Shown: positions 60,498 through 64,000 of the stretch, in pieces
Numbering within the stretch: position 1 is the first letter of the stretch
Layout: every line of letters starts with the position of its first letter
Assembly: GCA_016125035.1 (NCBI GenBank)
Contig: WGMN01000008.1
Span: 1-64,000, forward strand
Direction of reading: 5' to 3'
Length of the DNA stretch: 64,000 nt
DNA from: Pseudomonadota bacterium
GTDB taxonomy: Bacteria > Pseudomonadota > Alphaproteobacteria > UBA2136 > UBA6156
The notes under the pieces: generated by a model
What the model saw: only the letters and a program-made list of their open reading frames with translations
The model's database searches: none
What the model was told of the DNA's origin: nothing
Position numbers and translations under genes: made by a program

Positions 60498-63400
60498 CGC
60501 GCCGGGCCTTGCTGGTTCATCGCTTCCTCACAGCGCAAGCATACGCCAGAGGCCTCCAACTTCCCATAATAACGCCAACACCGCGGGCACTTGTGACCAA
60601 CGGCTCGGGTTGCCCTCACAACAATTTGTTCATTCTTACTATCAACAACTTTCAGCCGAGAGACACCCATAACCGTCCGAAATTCTTCTTCATCCAGCAA
60701 CCCGGCAGATTTACTCACGCGGGATACATCCATTTGCACTTCCACATCCGCTTCGGCATTCGGGCCAAAAATACCTTTTGCCCTTTGTGCCTCCAACTCA
60801 ACGTTTATTCTGCTACGCGCCGTTGTATAAAAATGCCATCGTTTATCAAATTCCTTATCGATTTCGTTTCCATCCACCTCCTCAAACCGCGCCAGGTGAA
60901 CACACTCACTCTCCCCATACCGCTCACGCCAAACCTCATCGGTGGTGAACGGCATCAGCGGCGCCAGATGCGTCGCCAACCCGCGCAAAATCTTCACCAG
61001 CACGCTCTGGCAAGCCCGCCGCACTTCCCCATCCTTCGGGTCGCAGTAGAGAACATCCTTGCGCACATCAAAGTAGAAGTTACTCAGCTCCACGCCGCAA
61101 AACTCATACAGCACGCGGTACCCCTTATGGAACTGGAACGCATCAAAATGCCCACGCACCTCGCTCAGCACCTTGCCCAGCCGATGCAACATGTAGCTCT
61201 CCAGCTCCGGCAGATTCTCCAGCTTCACATCATCATCACTAAAGCCATGCAAATTCCCCAGCAACCAGCGGAAGGTATTCCTGAACCGCCGATAAGCCTC
61301 CGACATGGAATCCATGATCTGCGGGCTGTACCGGATATCCTCGCTGTAATCACTGCTCGCCACCCACAAACGGATGATATCCATCCCATACTTGCCCAGC
61401 AGCTGGCCCGGCTCCACGCCGTTGCCCAGGCTCTTGGAAAACTTCCGCCCCTCGCCGTCCACCACAAACCCGCTGGTCACCACGCTCTCATAGGGCGCAT
61501 CACCATAGTTGGCCACACTGGTCAGCAGGCTGGAGTGGAACCACCCGCGGTGCTGGTCACTGCCTTCCTGATACAGATCCGCCGGGCGCTTGCCATCCTC
61601 GCGGTGGAAGCGCTGGCCCGGCGCACTGTCCGCCCGCAGCACGTGCGCATGCGTGGTGCCGCTGTCAAACCACACGTCCAGAATATCCTGCACATAGTCA
61701 AAATCACTGGCCTTCACACCATGCTTATCCAACCACCCATCGGGGAACAATTCCTCCTTCCGCCCGCTCTCAATCCGGGTGTCCCACGCATCAATCCCCT
61801 CACGCTCAACCAACCCGGCAATGTGCTCCCACACCGCGGGGTCAACAACAATCCCACCCCTCACCACCTTCTCATCACCGATCAGCGATAACCGATCACC
61901 GATCACCGTAATCGGCACCCCCCAAGCCCGCTGGCGGCTAATGCACCAATCCGGCCGATGCTCGATCATGCTGCCAATGCGGTTGGCGCCATACTCCGGC
62001 ACCCACTGCACGCCGCGCACGCCCTCGCGCGCATAGATCCTGTCCAAACTGCTCTGCCGCAAATCCTTGCCGGTCTCGGGTATCTTCACCCCATCCAACG
62101 CAATGAACCACTGCTCCGTGGTGCGGTAGATCAACGGCTTCTTGCTACGCCAACTAATCGGATATTTGTGCACCAGCTCGGCACGGTGCAGCAACCTCCC
62201 GCTCGCCACCAATTCAGCAATAATCTCTTCCTGCGTCTTCCAAATGTCCTTGCCCGCAATCTCCACCCCCGTTAGCGGCAACTTCTCCACCCACGCCTCA
62301 TACTTCCCGCTGCCATCCACCGGGCACACCAGCGGCAAATCAAACTGCTTCCCAATTTGGTAATCCTCCGGCCCATGCGCAGGCGCAATATGCACCAACC
62401 CCGTCCCCGCATCCGTGGTCACGTGGAAACCCTCCACCACCGGCTGCATCACCCCCACATACAAAGGGTGTTCATACATCCAATCTGTTAACTGAGAGCC
62501 CTTGAGAGGGCTGCTCTCTTTACTTACCTGGAAACCCGTCTGTTTAATAAAGTCTGAGGCCAAGGCCTTGGCAACCCAAACCGTTCCACCAAGCTTGCGC
62601 GCCGCCGCCGTTTTTTCAAAACTTTCGGTGTCCTGCCGCGAAATCTCTATGGGGTTCACCATCCCGGTCAGCCCCACATATTCCTCATCCGCCTTCACCG
62701 CCACCGCCCGGTTCGCCGGCAACGTCCAAGGCGTCGTCGTCCAGATAACGAGGAACTCGTTATCCCCCGCGACCTCGCGACCCCGTTCCCCGCTACCCTT
62801 CTTCACCGGCAACCCCACATAAACCGCCGTACTCTTATGCTTTTCATCATACTCAACCTCGGCTTCCGCCAGCGCGGTCTCCTCCACCGGCGCCCACAGC
62901 GTGCTGCGCAAGCCTTTGTAAACCAGGTTGCGCGCCACCATCTTGCCCAGCTCGCGCACAATCCCCGCCTCGTTGCCCGGCGCCATGGTCAAATACGGGT
63001 GGTCCCAGTCGCCCAACGCCCCAAAACGCTGCCATTCGCTCTTTTGCACATCCACCCATTTTTGCGCGTAGGCCCGGCAACGCGCGCGCAACTCGGCCTT
63101 GCTCACATCGCGCTTGGTCTTGCCCTCGGCGCGCAGGTCCTGCTCCACTTTCCATTCAATCGGCAACCCGTGGCAGTCCCAGCCCGGCGCATAGGGGCTG
63201 TCAAAGCCACCCATAAACTTGCTGCGCACCACAAAGTCCTTCAGCACGTAGGTCAGCACGTGCCCCATGTGGAAGTTCCCGTTGGCATAGGGCGGCCCCA
63301 GGTGAACAATATATTTTCCCGCCCCCTCTTCCAGCCGCCGCTCGCGCAACCGCTCATAAACCTTGCCGTCCAGCCACCCGGCCACCCAGCCCGGCTCGCG

Positions 63401-63508
63401 CGCCGGCAGGTTGGCGCGCATGGCAAAATCGGTCACCGGCAACTGCAACGTCTTGCCGTAATCGTTGCCCTGCGCCGCCGCGCCCTTCTTGTCCGACATT
63501 TCAGCCAT
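60494..63508 (-). CDS. ileS: Isoleucyl-tRNA synthetase with repeat insertions
   Basis: A 1,004-residue class I synthetase. HMGH (HIGH) is at 80-83, WTTTPWTLPANR is the editing-domain core, the KMSKS loop reads KFSKS, and a four-cysteine zinc site (CPRCW...CLRC) ends the protein. Two segments look foreign: about 237-250 (GSGERGREVAGDN, just before EFLVIWTTTPW) and about 536-551 (GDRLSLIGDEKVVRG, after VPITV). Both coincide with 7-bp tandem arrays. They lie in surface loops, so activity is probably kept. First gene of ileS-(unknown)-lspA. Confidence 0.95.
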   Translation of the reverse strand: MAEMSDKKGAAAQGNDYGKTLQLPVTDFAMRANLPAREPGWVAGWLDGKVYERLRERRLEEGAGKYIVHLGPPYANGNFHMGHVLTYVLKDFVVRSKFMGGFDSPYAPGWDCHGLPIEWKVEQDLRAEGKTKRDVSKAELRARCRAYAQKWVDVQKSEWQRFGALGDWDHPYLTMAPGNEAGIVRELGKMVARNLVYKGLRSTLWAPVEETALAEAEVEYDEKHKSTAVYVGLPVKKGSGERGREVAGDNEFLVIWTTTPWTLPANRAVAVKADEEYVGLTGMVNPIEISRQDTESFEKTAAARKLGGTVWVAKALASDFIKQTGFQVSKESSPLKGSQLTDWMYEHPLYVGVMQPVVEGFHVTTDAGTGLVHIAPAHGPEDYQIGKQFDLPLVCPVDGSGKYEAWVEKLPLTGVEIAGKDIWKTQEEIIAELVASGRLLHRAELVHKYPISWRSKKPLIYRTTEQWFIALDGVKIPETGKDLRQSSLDRIYAREGVRGVQWVPEYGANRIGSMIEHRPDWCISRQRAWGVPITVIGDRLSLIGDEKVVRGGIVVDPAVWEHIAGLVEREGIDAWDTRIESGRKEELFPDGWLDKHGVKASDFDYVQDILDVWFDSGTTHAHVLRADSAPGQRFHREDGKRPADLYQEGSDQHRGWFHSSLLTSVANYGDAPYESVVTSGFVVDGEGRKFSKSLGNGVEPGQLLGKYGMDIIRLWVASSDYSEDIRYSPQIMDSMSEAYRRFRNTFRWLLGNLHGFSDDDVKLENLPELESYMLHRLGKVLSEVRGHFDAFQFHKGYRVLYEFCGVELSNFYFDVRKDVLYCDPKDGEVRRACQSVLVKILRGLATHLAPLMPFTTDEVWRERYGESECVHLARFEEVDGNEIDKEFDKRWHFYTTARSRINVELEAQRAKGIFGPNAEADVEVQMDVSRVSKSAGLLDEEEFRTVMGVSRLKVVDSKNEQIVVRATRAVGHKCPRCWRYYGKLEASGVCLRCEEAMNQQGPAR
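61873..61916. repeat. Heptad array CGATCAC inside ileS
   Basis: Units CGATCAG, CGATAAC, CGATCAC, CGATCAC, CGTAATCGG (7-bp period) translate in frame to a segment of IleS after the HIGH-domain WGVPITV strand. Confidence 0.8.
62762..62800. repeat. Short tandem array inside ileS (CP1 region)
   Basis: CCCGCGAC, CTCGCGAC, CCCGTTC, CCCGCTAC form an imperfect 7-8 bp array in frame, translated as GSGERGREVAGDN just before the editing-core strand. Confidence 0.7.
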
Positions 63509-63657
63509 GCTAAATCGCTAACCCCTTCAAATCCCCAAAATTCGTAAAAATCAGGGGCCACCCTATCCAAAAACCCTTCCCCCCACAAGCGCCGCCTTGT
63601 ATAATCCTTGGGCAAGGTAAAGAGTGCCACCGCGTCAACATCAGGGAGTTTACTTCC

Positions 63658-63843
63658 ATGTCTGCGCACAAGCCCGCTTCCGAACATACGGGTGTCTCTC
63701 CGCCCAGGGTCTCCGTCCACCAGGCCGGATTTCTGGCTAAAAGCTCCATCCTTCAACTCCAAGAACAGGTCGCCAACGGCAACCAAGCCGCCACCCTTGA
63801 ACTCAAGGAAATCACACGGCTGGTCTGCCCTCCGGCAGCCTGA
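63658..63843 (+). CDS. Small protein, 61 aa, divergent from ileS
   Basis: A 61-residue reading frame (MSAHKPASEHTGVSPPRVSV start, LQLQEQVANGNQAATLELKE middle). GGGAG lies about ten bases before the ATG. It is divergent from ileS and reads into a second small frame. No family recognised; the C-terminal half looks like a short amphipathic helix. The sequence upstream contains a candidate leader with TATAAT at 63599. I rate it as probable. Confidence 0.5.
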   Translation: MSAHKPASEHTGVSPPRVSVHQAGFLAKSSILQLQEQVANGNQAATLELKEITRLVCPPAA

Positions 63844-63857
63844 ATAAGGACTATCCC

Positions 63858-63992
63858 ATGCCAAATTCGGCAGAAGATATAATCGAAACGACGCCTCACC
63901 GTCGGTGGCCCCGTGCAATCTCGCACAAAGCCCCGACGGTGTTCGCGCGCCCAAGCCCGGCAGAATTCTTAAGTCTAATTACCAACAACTAA
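63858..63992 (+). CDS. Small ORF, 44 aa
   Basis: The frame encodes MPNSAEDIIETTPHRRWPRA and ends SPAEFLSLITNN. AAGGA lies eight bases before the ATG, 14 bases after the preceding small gene's stop, so the two would be cotranscribed. The stop codon TAA is within a heptad array. It may be real but short; no family recognised. Confidence 0.4.
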   Translation: MPNSAEDIIETTPHRRWPRAISHKAPTVFARPSPAEFLSLITNN

Positions 63993-64000
63993 TTACCAAT
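63974..64000. repeat. Heptad array at the window edge
   Basis: TAATTAC, CAACAAC, TAATTAC, CAAT: a 7-bp period running off the end of the window. It contains the stop codon of the preceding small ORF. Confidence 0.7.

Overview
The window reads as chromosomal DNA of a free-living, GC-rich alphaproteobacterium. The evidence is gene content and local order: a zinc-ribbon (MJ0042) gene divergent from ftsE-ftsX, an rppH / YibQ deacetylase / ctpA / envC / rlmH / rsfS cluster, dnaX-ybaB-recR, phaC divergent from phaR, a DUF484 gene overlapping xerC, a DUF374 acyltransferase before waaA and lpxK, and ileS-lspA-DUF3035 followed by an M16 peptidase. Complete lipid A/KDO genes show a Gram-negative outer membrane, and thiolase, phaC and phaR point to polyhydroxyalkanoate storage. 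I cannot name a genus from the sequence. No prophage, integrase island, CRISPR array or classical IS element is visible.

Layout. 0-9.5 kb: cell division (ftsEX), envelope maintenance (ctpA, envC, YibQ), RNA turnover (rppH), ribosome modification and silencing (rlmH, rsfS), recombination (recR, ybaB). 9.5-16 kb: dnaX, a Nudix gene, peroxiredoxin divergent from thioredoxin reductase, tRNA-Gly, an HNH endonuclease and two GlsB-type stress membrane proteins. 16-24 kb: histidine phosphatase, kdsB, HAD phosphatase, tRNA-Val, a compositionally foreign small gene, rmuC, an EEP nuclease and a degenerate glyoxalase II-like gene. 24-30 kb: thiolase, PQ-loop protein, phaC/phaR, a chymotrypsin-fold protein with cysteine at the nucleophile position, AlkA. 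30-41 kb: a 1,128-residue lipoprotein, trmN6, priA, DUF484-xerC, obgE-rpmA-rplU. 41-51 kb: lipid-linked sugar and phosphate enzymes (GT2, ArnT-like GT39, PAP2), msbA, DUF374, waaA, lpxK. 51-64 kb: M23 peptidase, xseA, two M16 subunits, two tandem EamA transporters, DUF3035, lspA, ileS and two small ORFs.

Functional links. kdsB makes CMP-KDO, lpxK phosphorylates lipid A, waaA adds KDO, DUF374 probably acylates, msbA flips the product, and the GT2/GT39/PAP2 genes probably remodel it. ctpA, envC, ftsEX and the M23 proteins act on the dividing cell wall. ahpC and trxB form a peroxide-reduction pair.

The most unusual layer is repetitive DNA. (1) Short tandem arrays with a 7-8 bp period, different sequence at each site, occur at more than ten places, between genes, across stop codons, and in frame inside conserved genes (priA three times; phaC and ileS twice; trxB and alkA once). 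They resemble the heptamer STRR repeats of cyanobacteria. (2) A roughly 125-bp palindromic element occurs three times beside stop codons; its core is conserved while its outer stem differs in sequence but stays complementary. (3) A GC-rich module built on alternating GCGGCAAAA/GCTGCCGAA units occurs four times. (4) A hairpin-plus-heptad module is inserted twice in priA and once between genes. Two structured minus-strand RNAs, at 19.65-19.87 kb and 37.47-37.61 kb, are additional candidates without a family assignment.
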